Shown here piece by piece: positions 21,493 to 33,144 of a stretch of 64,000 nt of DNA (position 1 is the first letter of the stretch; the number at the start of each line of letters is the position of its first letter). The position numbers were made by a program, and so were the translations under genes. The notes under the pieces were generated by a model. That model made no database searches, had not been told where the DNA came from, and was given only the letters and a program-made list of their open reading frames with translations. Source of the stretch: Stagonosporopsis chrysanthemi (Eukaryota; Ascomycota; Dothideomycetes; Pleosporales; Didymellaceae). Location: contig JAFISE010000043.1 in NCBI GenBank assembly GCA_022560025.1, positions 143,743 through 207,742 of the forward strand. The letters are read 5' to 3'.

Positions 21493-23242
21493 CTAGTTGC
21501 TGCTTCCGCCACAGCAGAGAACCCTGGTAAGCTTCTGCATGAAACCCTCCTTCTCAGGCTCCTGCCGCCTCGGCTGCTGAGCGCTCGGGCTCTCTGTAGG
21601 TGTCACGCGGTTCTGAGTTTGGTTCAGATTCGGCTGGCTGTGTTGGAATTGAGCCTGGTTTGAGGCTGCGTCGGGGGGTGCTAGCTCGCCCATGCTCTTT
21701 CGCTTGACCTCCGCCCCACGTGCTGCTTGGTCCCTTGGGCTTCGTCCGGGCTGGGCTCGTGTCGCTCCTGGCTTTGGGAGAGGCTCGTTTAAACGGTGGT
21801 GGTCGACGGGCAGATGCGTCTTGGGCTGCCTGTGAGGCTGGCCATGGACATTGACTGCGGTAGAAGAGTTCTGGTGGACGTTGGAATGGTGCATCTGCTG
21901 GACTGCCGAGGGGTGGGATTTCATTACCTCCCAGCCCTTGCCATTGTTCAGCTTCATCCAGTCGTACTCTCCATCCTCAACCTCTCCAGTGCTCTTGAGC
22001 GCCTGGGTGAAGAGCTCGCGTAGGTAGTCGTAGTCGGGTGTATCCTCGAAGCCGAGGTTGCGGACATAGCTCAAGTATTTATTGAATTCCTCTGTGAGAT
22101 GTTAGCCACGCTCGACAGCACTGATTTGACGTGCTTGGAACGTACCGGGAAAGCTGTCGCAGAGATCCTTAATTGGGGTCGTCTGCTTCTTCTCGCCAAT
22201 CTTCTCGTACTTCTGCTTGTTGGTTGCGGCCTTGAGACCCTGCCATGGGAGACCTCCTCGGAGGAAGTACATGAAGACGTGACCCAAGGCTTCCAGGTCG
22301 TCCCTACGAGACTGTTCGCGCCCAAGATGGGTGTTGATACTCATGTAACGCGCAGTACCAGAGAGAGACTTGCGCTCCCTGTACGGGATGTGCTGCTTCG
22401 TCTTGGGGTCACGATATTGCTTTGCCATACCGAAGTCCACGACGTGAATCACATTAGCGCTCTTAGAGCCTGGTCGGCCAATGAGGAAGTTATCAGGCTT
22501 GATGTCGCGATAGATGAGGTTCTTCTCGTGGATGGTTTGAACTCGCGAAAGCTGCACACATGTTAGAGATTACAAGTCACGACAGCACAGAATGCACTAA
22601 CCATCTGCTTGGCAACCATGACTACAGTCTTGATCGAGAACTTCCTGTTGCAGTGGTCGAAGAGGTCCTCCAAACTGGGGCCCAGCAGGTCAATGACCAG
22701 GATGTTGTGCAGACCCTCCTGGCCGAAATAGTAAACATTAGGGATCCCGGCTGCGAGAAGTCAGTTGAGTCCGTATGTATGGTTCAGAGCAAGTAAATCG
22801 GCAGGCAGGCAGGCAGGCAGGCAGGCTGATGGGCAGCCGTGGCCAGTTGACGGCGTCAACGCATCGGTCCAACGACAGCAACGTGGAGACGATTGTGCGA
22901 AAGGTGCCTGCAGCGGGCGTTGCGGCGTGTGCATGTACATGTACATGTATGCCAAGGCAGCGTCCAACGTGCAGACCGTGCCTCCTCTCGCTCGAACGGG
23001 CGACATGAGGTGGAATAGGGGCAGCGAGAGAACTTACGGCAGCCCACGAGGATCTTGTACGTGCGGTACTCATCGCGCAGTTGGGGGGCGTCGCTCTTGC
23101 GCGGCTCAAACTTGATGGCAACCTGCTGCTGGTTGAGCAGATTGGTGCCCTCGAAGATGACGCCAAAGGAGCCCTCGCCGATCTTCTTGCCGACGCGGTA
23201 GTGGACGCCGACGACGTTGGAGGAGGTGCTGCCGCTCGCCAT
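21493..23242 (-). CDS. YCK2: casein kinase 1, Yck/CkiA type, palmitoylated
   Basis: Four exons (23038-23242, 22602-22750, 22146-22551, 21493-22091) give 452 residues. The kinase domain begins YRVGKKIGEGSFGVIFEG (glycine loop), with catalytic lysine in VAIKFEPRKS, the catalytic loop YRDIKPDNFLIG, VVDFGMAKQYRDP (DFG) and the CK1 signature SLSGTARYMSINTHLG. Exon 2 gives PGIPNVYYFGQEGLHNILV. The C-terminal tail is Gln/Pro-rich and ends CCGGSSN; a C-terminal Cys pair is palmitoylated in yeast Yck1/2, which anchors the kinase to the plasma membrane. Yck kinases act in nutrient-sensor signalling, endocytosis and morphogenesis; CkiA in Aspergillus is essential. Intron 1 is unusually long for this window (287 bp) and holds simple repeats. 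Confidence 0.95.
22801..22826. repeat. (GCAG/GGCA)n tetranucleotide repeat in CK1 intron 1
   Basis: A run of about 6.5 GCAG units inside the first intron of the casein kinase gene. Confidence 0.85.
22931..22952. repeat. ATGTAC alternating near-palindrome in CK1 intron 1
   Basis: GCATGTACAT followed by GTACATGTATGC: an alternating, nearly self-complementary stretch that could form a hairpin in the intron. Confidence 0.6.
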
Positions 23243-24831
23243 GGTGGGTGGAGGGAAGCGTGCGGGTGCTGCAGCTGGGGGAGCGGGCGGGGGACGCAGG
23301 AGAGGCGCGGTGCGGTGAGCGATGAAGGTCGAAGGGCGGCTGCGGAGGTCGGCTGGGGCTATGCAGGCCGGCACGGCGTGTCCTGGGGCGGCTCAAGGGC
23401 GTCTCTCTGGGGGCACTCCACGGGCGGGCGACAGGCTGCAGCAGCAGGCAGCTGGGCAAACAATGCAGAGTATCGCTGCGCGGGCAAAACAATGGGCGGA
23501 GGTGAGGACAGGAGAGCGATCGACTCGCGGTGGAAAAGACCTGGGGTGCCAGTGTAGACGAGTCGAACACAGGCGGCTGGACTGGCTGGACAGGCGCTAA
23601 GCCCGCTTCAGCCACTGTCAGTGCGCCGTGGACAGCCTGCGCTCCGCTAGCCTTCACGGCGGCAGTGTGCCAGAGGGAGCGCCCTGGACATGCACGCCTC
23701 GACAGCCCTGACTGCTGGCCCACCGTGAGCGCTGCCCGCTCGAGCCGGCGCTCGCTGGAGCTGGCGGTGGCGGGCGCTGGTGTTGTGCCTGCCAGCGACC
23801 CTTCGTCGTACCTGCGTTCTCTGGCCATTCCTTCGGCCGCAAGCTCATTTAGGAAGTAACGTCCTGCGAATCGCGCTCCTTCGCCCTCTCTCTCGGGCGC
23901 GCTGCACAGCCAGCTCGACGACGATGCCCGTTGACGTGGTCGCTCCGCCTCATTGCTGCTGCTGCTGCCGCCGCCGCCGCACTGCGCATCACCGCACCGC
24001 ACTGCACACGTTCGCTGCGCCGTGGTGCGCCGCCCTGCTCCTTTCCGTGATGCAATTCCGCTGCCATGCCGGGACCTGGGCAAGTGGACTGCCTGCACCG
24101 AATAAGCGGCTGCTCAAGCCACACTCTGCCCCGAACAGGTCTCGCCCCACCTCAGAAATGAACTGGTTCGCGTCCATTCAAGGTCTGGAACCGTTGTGCA
24201 GTCTGTGCAGGCGTGCCGGTGCCTTTTGTGTATCGACATATCTCTGTCTCTGTCCATCGAAGTGCGTGTCGGCAGATGCAGCAAATTGACTGAGGTCATG
24301 TAAAGTCACGATCCGGTATTTGGGAGATGCAGTGCCTGCAGACCATGACGTCGCGTCTACTGCCGATGCTGCACTCTTCCTTAACATGGCCTTCTCGTCG
24401 CAGCATGTGCTGGCTGGCCCGTGCGCCTCTATACATGTTTGTGTACATGACCCGAGCCAAACGTGAGCGAGCAGTGACCGCTCAGCCGTGGCGTGTTCAA
24501 GGCTCGAGGGACCCGAGGGTCTTCAGCGCAACACAGTCACGGACAGCATAAATGTGGTCTTTGAACTCCTCATCAAACAAGCCAAGTCAGATAAGACTGC
24601 TTGTTATGCCTCCTGTAGGGGTAGCATGCTTAAATTCGGCATGTTTGTACCACCGAGACGCCTGTCGTCCAATCGCTATTGCTTCAGAAAACATGAAATC
24701 AAAAACAAACGAGAAGCGCCGTTGCAGACTTCTGTGCTCTTTTTGAAACGCCATGCCCAATGCTTTCCTATGCTGTTCGCTCCTTCGGAGCATGAACCCT
24801 CGCCTTCGAAGCCCTAATGGCCATACATCTC
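23243..24831. other. long upstream region of the CK1 gene
   Basis: About 1.6 kb between CK1 (start) and NUP133 (stop), both on the minus strand. It is GC-rich near CK1. Open frames extend across it, one overlapping the CK1 start, but they use non-ATG starts and are low-complexity. I take it as CK1 promoter and long leader. Confidence 0.5.
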
Positions 24832-27800
24832 CTAAGATTCCTGCATCACCATATCCTGTTCCTGGTCAACGCCGTTCACAGCACCGACCGCAGTGGCGGA
24901 AGCATCGGCTACGAGATCTTCCTCTTCACCGCCAGACTCTGTCTGGGCGGACGACCCTCGTCGTGTGGCCCTACGTTCCCTCACATAGGCGTTCTTTCCG
25001 GCTCTACAAGCCGCCTTGAACCACTGGTCGAGTCGGTTCTTCTCAAGGTTCTCTTGCAGGATCTCATCATCGAGCAAGTTGTCCTTGATGATCGGCTCAC
25101 GAAGGTCTTCCAACGGGAAGCGCACACAAAGCTCTCCGTGTGTGCCACCTGCCCCGAGCAAAGCCGTCAGCTGTTTAGGCCAGACCACACGGTTGTGCTC
25201 GTCGTTATCTAAAATGTGTTAGCCACTTGTACACTTTCCATGAAAGGCAAACTCACCAATCAACCTCATGAGGCCCCGAAAAGTCCAGCCAACATGGGTA
25301 GAACTCAAGAACTGGTCAAGTGTCTTGTCAGACATGTCCTTCGTATTGTTAATCTCAGCCCAGTTGTCCTTGTTGCACAAGCGCTTCCAGATGAGCTTCA
25401 GGAGCCCATCTCGTGTTGTGCGGTGAATGCTGGACCAGTTGGCAGCGAGAACCCTTAGTGCGAATGTAAACTCGTTGGACTGTATCACGGACATAGGTTC
25501 TCTGTCACCAGTGTCGTTCATAAGGGTAAGAACGTCGATCGTCAGCGCCGGATCAAGGACCTTGTGGTGGATGAGATTCTCGAAGCCTTCGCGAAGGAGT
25601 GACATGTGTGCCGGTCGAGCTTCGATACGACCTTTGGCGTACTCTTCCATAAGAAGATCCACAGCAACCGCATCATCCAGTGCTCGTTCGAATGTTGTTG
25701 ACAGGTGGTCGTACAATAGTCCCTGAATAGTGGCATACTCCCACTGATCCTGCACGATCTTGTAGTTCTTGTCTCGCACCTTCTCTGCCTTGGTCGGCTC
25801 ATGAGAGTCGTCCGGCTGCGCCTGGCCAGGCTTCTCCTCCTTCTGACAAAGCATTGCTAACTTACACATGGACAGCTCAACTTTTTTGCACCACACATTT
25901 GTCTCTTGTTTATCCGCTGTCTCGAAAAGAGCTTGAGCAGCCGCTTCGAAATCATTTTCGCCGGATACTTCGTTGATCCATCTGAGTCTAGCACGCGATG
26001 GGTTTGCACGCGATGGTTCTGCACGCAGAAACCTACTCAGAGCCGGCTGGTTCAGATGCTCGGGCTCGAACATCTGTGCCGCCTTGCCTTCCTTGATGTG
26101 CTTGAGGTAAAATGCTTCGGCCCAATCATCTCCGTATGTGTCGAAATACCGGCTGATGCGCTCCTTTATCTTCTTGAGCTTGACGGTGCTCTCGGCAATT
26201 TCCATTTTACTGCGAGTCGATGCCTTCTCTTTCTCAAGCCAGATCCTCTCATCCCAAACCAAGTTCACGAGTGTTGGCATGTCCTTGTAGTATTCAGCCA
26301 AGTTCATGCCTTCTGTCGCCAGACCAAGTTCCATAAGACCGCAGATGTGCTCCGGTCGGACCTTGTTGTTCCACTCATCTCGAAGAATACGCCCGTTATC
26401 TCGTGACTTCTCATCAGGCCGCTCAAGCAACCACTGAAAGCGCTCGACGTGACTCTGGCAGCCGATTCGGACCATACGAGGACTGTCTTTAGCGATCTTC
26501 TGTGACAATATTTCCTGGAGACCCTCTTCGTAACTCTCAACCGCTAGATTACGTCCAACATCTACAAGACTACGCACAGAGCTGACAATGTTGTGTGAAG
26601 AGGTCCAGAAGACTGGAAGCTCGTCATAACCTTGGCCCGGCTTGAGGATGCCGTCTTCCAGAGACTGAGGATCAAGGCCGTATAGTTCAGTATTCGCCTG
26701 CCGGAAATGAAACGCTGTTTCCAGAGTCACAAGCATGACATCAGATGCTTCGCTGAGCCGCTGCATGACAGCAGGTCGTTCTTTCCCGCCGTCTTTCATG
26801 TAAAAGGTGCGCAGGAAGTTCCAGCCCCATGGGATGAGGACGTCAATTGTGTTGACATCTCGAACAAAGTACTGGCGCACCGGATCGGTCTCGCCAAGAG
26901 CAGGATTGATAGGTGTCTTGTAGCGTTCGTGCATTGCTTTGATGATGTCGCTCATTAGAACTTTCTCGGGATATGCGTGTGGATGTGCCTGCTGATCCTG
27001 TAGTTTCGCTTCGTACCAGTTCCAGAGTTTGTGCGCAGCAGCAAGCTTCTCAGCATGCGACAACAGTCGCCATTTCGTCGAGAAGGGCAAAGAAGGGTAG
27101 TCGGATCGCAAACTCGATATGAGAGTCCGCAAAGCAGCAGCACGTGTCTTGAATTGTTCATCCATGGAAGAGGTAACCTTGTCCAGGTAATCGTAGGAGG
27201 AGCGCAAAATGCCCAAGCTAACATCGACGGCTGCCTGCGCTGTCTCTTCTTCAGAGAAAGTAAATCGCGACTTGACAGAAAAGTCGAGGATATTGCCTGG
27301 TTTCGAGCTGAAGAAAGTGCCTTGTTCCAGCTTACTCCGAGCTGTGACTTTGAGTCTTTCGACATTTGACTCATCCGTGCTCGGAGGTTGCGCACTGAAC
27401 TGTAAGATGCCGGCCCCCTGGACGAAGAGCAACGCTGTGGCCTTCCTCTCCTTACGGGTGGTTCCTGCTGTAGACACTCCGCATACAACAACATTGAGCT
27501 CTTCTCGAAAATACACGGCGTCTTGGAATGGCAAAGTGGACCTTCCGGAATCCGCAAGAAGCTGTGTCTCGGGTGTCTCTTCCGGCTGCGCTAAAGATGC
27601 GATAACAACAGCTCCGGGAAATTGTACAAAGGCTGTGTGTCCAGGCTGGGGAAGTAGGAGTGTTCCGGTTGGTTCAGCAGGCAGGCGCTCCTGTTGGAAA
27701 GTCTTGATCGGAATCGTCCTGCTAATTGTGCCTCTTGAAGTCGTCAAGTCCAATTCCAACAATGAGTAATCAAGTGTATGGCGTCCGAATAAAGCCACAA

Positions 27801-28991
27801 GTACTAGGCAGTTGACCGATCCTGCCGTCCGCGGTTGTTCTGTGATAGCAAAGTCTAAAACCTGAATATCGGATTGAGAACGTAGCTCAGACGGGATCCC
27901 AACCTGTACGGCCGAGAGCATCTCATCGTGAACATCGACCTCGTGTTTGAAGATCTGTTGCCCGGACCAGCTCAAGTCCCATGATTGAAAGACGCCGTTC
28001 TTTGTTGTTGTGATTACCTCCATCTGCCCCTTTGTGTCGGATGCGCGCGCTTTAACAGATGCGACAGTCATTCGAATGGCACCTCCTAGCAGCCCTCGTA
28101 GACTGAAAAGGCTGCTGTTTGAGCTGTTGGGCCCGTTCAGAACTGTGGCGCTGACGTGCGGTCGTCCTTGCGAATCGCGCAGGGTCAACTGCGCAAGCCT
28201 GCCGCTGCTGAAGTTGAGGATAAATCCAGCGTGTTCGATATCGATCAGATCGGTAATGATCTCTCCAGAGTATAGCTTTAGACTACCATCCACTCCCTGA
28301 TGTCGCTGAGGATACATGCTCCGGGCCTCTGCATTGTCGATGTTGTCCCAAAATGTAATCCTGCCGCTCGATGGTGCAACTGCGACAACACCGTAGTCAT
28401 TTGTAGGGCCGTTTCGAACGATTGCGCCTAGAGGGAGTGGGTCTGTCGGCCGTAGGTCGAAGGGTAAGGGCAGGGTGACGACTTTCGTAGGCCCTGTCGC
28501 GCTACTGTAGTCCCAGATGAGGGCGCGGTCGGTCGTGAATGCAAGGGCCAGACCGGCGGACGAGACCGCAGAAGCGGTGTACGGTATGCGCGTCAACGCT
28601 GAAGGGAAACCAGGCAATTTCCTCACGCTGTAATTGGCGTTCTTGGTCTAATTGAAATCAGTCTACTACCTCTAAGCTCACAGTTGGAACTGACCAAGTA
28701 CTGCGTGCTGTCTTCCTTCAGAGTCCTTTTTGGCGGTGTCTTCTTCTCGCGAACGGGTATGTCGACTATGACGAGTGAATTCTCGGCGCTCTCAAGACCA
28801 GCGTGTTCGTTCGTGATGGCGCTGCCATTTAGCTTCAGATCTGAACCAGCGGTGACCTGTGACGCTCCATCTTCGGCAATTTTACTGCGTTTCCGTCGCG
28901 GCTGGTCGTGCCCATTCGAGTCGCGCTGGCGTCGTCGGTTTCCGCGCAAGGAACTGCGCGCGCTCTGTAGCGACGCTTCCGGCGAGAACAT
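24832..28991 (-). CDS. NUP133: nucleoporin Nup133 of the Y-complex
   Basis: Three exons (28695-28991, 25257-28647, 24832-25208) give 1354 residues. Exon 1 encodes a basic, disordered N-terminus (MFSPEASLQSARSSLRG). A beta-propeller follows (from TKNANYSVRKLPGFP; blades with ALIWDYSS and ITFWDNID), and from about residue 560 a long helical stack of Nup133/Nup155 type runs to the end. C-terminal segments such as WPKQLTALLG and NRLDQWFKAACRAGKNAYVRERR are typical of fungal Nup133. In the nuclear pore Nup133 forms the stem tip of the Y-shaped scaffold and joins neighbouring Y-complexes; its propeller can carry a membrane-sensing loop. Length matches the family. Both introns keep frame. Confidence 0.92.
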
Positions 28992-29521
28992 TATGGGGCG
29001 TGGAAGTGTTCGAGTGAAATTGACGCGAAAGGCGCGCCGACGATAAGGGTGGCTCCGCGATGTGAAGAGGTGGTTGACAGCTCGTGTGTACCTTGTGTTT
29101 TCGAGCTCAGCGACAGGGATCTTCGGGCGACGCACCTTGGCGAGCCCGCGGAGTTAACAGTACAGCTTCACTTCTTTTCACCTTCACGGATTCTTGCTAG
29201 CAGCGACTTCTCAATCTCGGCAAGCTGGAGCATTTGCCGTATCATGAATTGTCGTACCCTGTTGCCCGACTTGACTTGCAGGTCGAGAAGCGCCTTCAAG
29301 GCATCTATGGCTAGGCCAGCGAGGCCTTCGAAAGATACTCGTGACAAGGTCGATCCTGACACCCGTCACAATCCACCTCGAAAGCCGTATAACAGCGATC
29401 TTCCAACGTATAATAAGCGGAACTGTCGGCAGATGTCGATGGTGCCAGGACACGACGATTATGCAGGACCTCCGTCGCTTGAACAGCACTCAATCTGTGA
29501 GAACTCAATTCCACTACCGCC
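28992..29521. other. intergenic between NUP133 and the SDR gene
   Basis: Promoter of NUP133. A 64-codon minus-strand frame at 29168-29362 encodes an amphipathic helix-rich peptide (IRQMLQLAEIEKSLLARI) but has no ATG and no obvious upstream exon, so it is not called. Confidence 0.4.
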
Positions 29522-30507
29522 TTACAGCTTTGCCTTTGAATCTTCTCCCAGACGATCAAATAGTGGTGCTGCCCTCCCTCCTCTGAACAAACTCAACATT
29601 TCCTTGCCCATCCACTGCCCTCTGCTCTTAGCAAGACCCCGTTCCAGGTCCGCAAACTTGTCTCCTTGAATCAGTAGACCAGCGCCGTTCGCTTTTTTCC
29701 TTTCATTGAAGAGCCAACAGACCGCCAATGCAATACTTTCTGGCTTGTTGATGGGGACACCTTTGGCAGCCATTTCCTTAGCATAGACTTCAGCCGGACC
29801 GCCGAGGCGCCTGTTGTTGGCTGTCAAGATAGGCGTGACTGTGATTGCTGGAGCAATCACAGAGATGGAAATGCCTACTTTTGTGCATTCCTGCTTCAGG
29901 GCGCGCATCAGACCTACGACACCTGTTCATTGTCAGCATTAATCTGGACGCTTCTGCTTTGTGATAATTCACCATGCTTCGCAGCGCTATACAGCGGCGC
30001 TCCGGCACTTGCCAAGTAGCCCGCCAGGCTCGCTGTCAGCACAATCTCACCCCCATCTTGATTCTTCTTTAAATAATGGATCGCAAGCTTGGTTGTATCG
30101 CTTGCTGCATCCATGTCAATGTTCAGAACTCTTCGGTCCGGCTCTTTCAGCTTGCCATCGCCATCGAGTTCATCTGTAAAGAACTGTTCGCCATGCTCTG
30201 CAATTCCGGCGTTTACAAATACACAATCAATTCGTCCGAAGCGCGCGTGAGCAGCTTCGAAGCCGGTACGCTGTGATGTCCAGGAAGTGATGTTGCAAGT
30301 GTGCACAAGGAGGTGTGCCGGGTCATGTTTGAGAGTTTTAGGTGGAGGATTAAGGTCGATGAGAACGAGGTTGTGATGTGGGTTTAGCGTGGACAGGAGC
30401 TGTGCTGTTGCGAGGCCGATGCCAGATGAGCCACCGGTAATGACGATAGTCTTTGGTGTCGACTTGAGGGTGTTCAAATCCTCTACGTTCGGCTCGAAGA
30501 GTGTCAT
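29522..30507 (-). CDS. short-chain dehydrogenase/reductase
   Basis: Two exons (29973-30507, 29522-29922) give 311 residues. Classical SDR features: nucleotide-binding TGGSSGIG near residue 23-30, an acidic residue after strand 2 (VLIDLNPP, favouring NAD), the NAG motif (VFVNAGIAEHG), catalytic Ser in IVLTASLAGY and the YSAAKHG catalytic Tyr-x-x-x-Lys. The intron falls just after the catalytic lysine, with KHG joined to VVGLMRALK. The closest type is the 15-hydroxyprostaglandin-dehydrogenase-like group common in fungi. The substrate is unknown. The gene is divergent from the p24 gene. Confidence 0.9.
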
Positions 30508-31218
30508 TTTGGTCACTACGATAACGCGGATTGGAAAGTAAGAACTGAGATCTGTGACTACAGGGTACCAAGAAGAACCGAGGCTTGGTACACGACTTCG
30601 CTGATGGTGTTTCTGGTCGTAGGAAAATCTTTGTCCTTATTCAAGAAGGACGACAACAAAAAGTTGGCAGGGTGGAGAAGCCAGGAGGATAAGGTTGATC
30701 GCGTATATAACTACCACGCTCCTAGGTACCTAGGTAGATGGGCAATGTTTACCGACATGCGGGGTCGGCATTCGTGAAGAGCACCAAAGCTGACTCGGAG
30801 TCTCAGATGCATAGCTGACAGCAAACTTTTCAACGACTTTGACTCATTGTATTCGTTAATGCGAAGTGCCCGAGTATCTACGATTTGTTATATGGCTTTG
30901 CATAAAGACAGTTGTAGATGGGAGCTCTCGGGCATGACGAATGCGTCTCGACGCTGGAATGGAGTGCGAAAGTTCCGTCACATTCAGCAAGGGAATCCGA
31001 GAGTGGCAGCAAGAATATTGTTCTCAAATCATTGTGCCCTGCATGGTGAAAGCTAAATGCTACCACTCAAGTCTGACCTAGGCGGTGGTAGGGGGTGTCG
31101 CGCACGGGCCAAGATCAATCGACCACCTGGCGACACGGTCTCAAGATCAACAGGTGCTCAGTGAACCAGTCCTTACACTCCGCGAACGTACAATTTTGCG
31201 CGGAGCAAAGCAATCACC
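30508..31218. other. divergent promoter between SDR and p24 genes
   Basis: About 0.7 kb shared upstream region. No gene is seen. Confidence 0.5.
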
Positions 31219-31995
31219 ATGTGGAAACCTACAGTCCTGCTCGCTGCTGCGCTGGCAGTCCCCGCCCAGGCGCTGCACTTCTTCATTGATGGCGCAGTCC
31301 AGAAGTGCTTCTTCGAAGAGCTTCCCAAGGACACTTTGGTCGTTGGTACGACAGTTTCAGTCGCCAGCCCGCGCCCAGCACACATCTGACAGCATACAGG
31401 ACACTACCATGCCGAAGTATGGAGCGACGCAACTAAATCATTCGTATCAAACCCAGACACTGGTGTCTTCATCACCGTCGAGGAGACATTCGATAACAAC
31501 CACCGCATTGTCGCCCAGCGCGGTTCGCGCGAGGGCAAATTCACCTTTAGTGCCGCCGACTCGGGCCAGCACCGTATTTGCGTCACTCCCCAGAACGTGC
31601 AGAGTGGAGGATGGTTAGGAAGCGGCATTCACGGCTCAGTCAAATTTACGCTGGACATGGCCATTGGAGAGACGAGCAGGATCGAGAGCACAGACAAGGC
31701 GCATGTCCAGACATTGACCGAGAAAGTGCAGGACTTGAATTCGAGGTTGCAGGACGTCAGGCGCGAGCAGATCTTCCAGAGGGTAAGTCATCTTCCACGC
31801 TTATGCTGTTCTAAAGAGCCTTAGCAACCACTAACAAATGCACAGGAGCGCGAAGCCGAGTTTCGCGACCAGTCTGAGAGCACAAATTCGCGTGTCGTTC
31901 GGTGGACTCTGATCCAGCTCGGCGTCTTGGGTGTCACTTGCGCGTGGCAACTGACGCATTTGCGCGCATTCTTCGTGAAGCAGAAGCTTGTATGA
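31219..31995 (+). CDS. p24 family (emp24/gp25L/Erp) cargo receptor
   Basis: Three exons (31219-31345, 31400-31782, 31846-31995) give 219 residues. Signal peptide MWKPTVLLAAALAVPAQA, then the GOLD domain: FFIDGAVQKCFFEELPKD with the first conserved Cys, and HRICVTPQN with the second (the p24 disulfide pair). A coiled coil (LTEKVQDLNSRLQDVRREQ) leads to one C-terminal membrane helix and a short cytosolic tail, RAFFVKQKLV, with the FF-type COPII/COPI sorting signal and a lysine. p24 proteins cycle between ER and Golgi and select GPI-anchored and other cargo. The N-terminus and tail look most like the Erp1/Erp5/Erp6 branch; I am less sure of the exact member. Confidence 0.92.
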
Positions 31996-33104
31996 GTAGA
32001 CGATGAATCCGGTCGGGAGAGGCAATACCATACAGGAAAGGAAGGACGCGTGCTGGGTCACAATCATCGATGCATTGAACTGCAGGTACCGGCGTTGGAA
32101 AAGGTATTAGGGTTAGCGTTTGACATTGAACCAAGCGATGCATATTTGCTCAGATGCGTGTGCAAGTCATGAGATGATGTGTTGGTTCGTCTGGAAGCAT
32201 CTCCACTGCTTTCGCGACGATGCAAAGATCAGAACGCGGCGAAATTGTGACCCTCGCACATCACAGCAAAAGTTGCATATGAGCCATCAAGTACCTTGTC
32301 CCTATGAGGTCGTTCTAGTGATGGTGCAAAACATCTATCATAATCGATCACTTCCGTAATAACACACTGACTAATACAAGAAAAACACAAAGTACTGCAC
32401 CACATACCTCTGTCTATCTCAGCAGTAAGTTTCCATGTCACCGATCCCTCCCTCAGGTCGGGCGAGGGGTAAATCCCGGGCTTGGTTCTTCGCAATCGAC
32501 CGCTCCGTAAGGCTCCCCAATGGCTGAACTGTGATGATTCGTTGAACAGGACTGCGCTCGTGGAGTCAAAACCATGACCCGATCCCCAACCTGAGATCTA
32601 AGCCTCTCGCATGCGATCACGAGGTACAGCTGCAGCCTACAGTTGTGCCATCCTTTTCCGTGCATAATCTTACTTATCTACAAGCTGGCGTCTCTCAATG
32701 TTGGCAGTGTAGGCAGCCGCAGTCACGTGCCTTCCCGGATATCAAGTGAAGTTTGAGCAACGGGTGGATCCCGCTCTGAGGGAGAATTTCCTACGGACAA
32801 GTTGAGATCATGGATTGAAACCCGATGTTGTGCTATTGATTTTACCCATCCCTTCAGCTAGACTTGCTCAGTAATTCGTCGTCGCCACTTCGGCTTGAGC
32901 AGGGCCTTCCATCCGATCACTACACTTCGCCAACCTCCGAACCCTCTTTACTCATACTCATGTACGTCATGTCTCATAGGAAAGTCGGATTTCTCTTACC
33001 TGCAGCGCGCCCTGCAGGCAGCGATTTCACGTGCGCTCCACCCTGTCCCACTCTCTTCGTTCACCCAGCAACGGCGCACTAGTAGCTAGCGCTCTCCTCA
33101 CGCA
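31996..33104. other. intergenic between p24 gene and U2 snRNA
   Basis: About 1.1 kb. No coding sequence or tRNA is recognisable. The last part carries the U2 promoter. Confidence 0.5.
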
Positions 33105-33112
33105 TATATAAA
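33105..33112 (+). promoter_or_regulatory. TATA box of the U2 snRNA gene
   Basis: TATATAAA lies 33-40 bp before the predicted 5' end of the U2 RNA, the position expected for a fungal snRNA promoter. Confidence 0.65.
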
Positions 33113-33144
33113 CCCGCCATTCCTCGCCCTCTCTTGAATTCTTT

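Noticed and set aside
23106..24098. 330-codon minus-strand frame overlapping the CK1 start
   Set aside because: It overlaps the CK1 coding exon in another frame and is Arg/Ser/Pro low-complexity in GC-rich DNA.
29049..29669. 206-codon plus-strand frame between NUP133 and SDR
   Set aside because: It is antisense to the SDR 3' coding end and to the helix-rich frame and has no homology; likely fortuitous.
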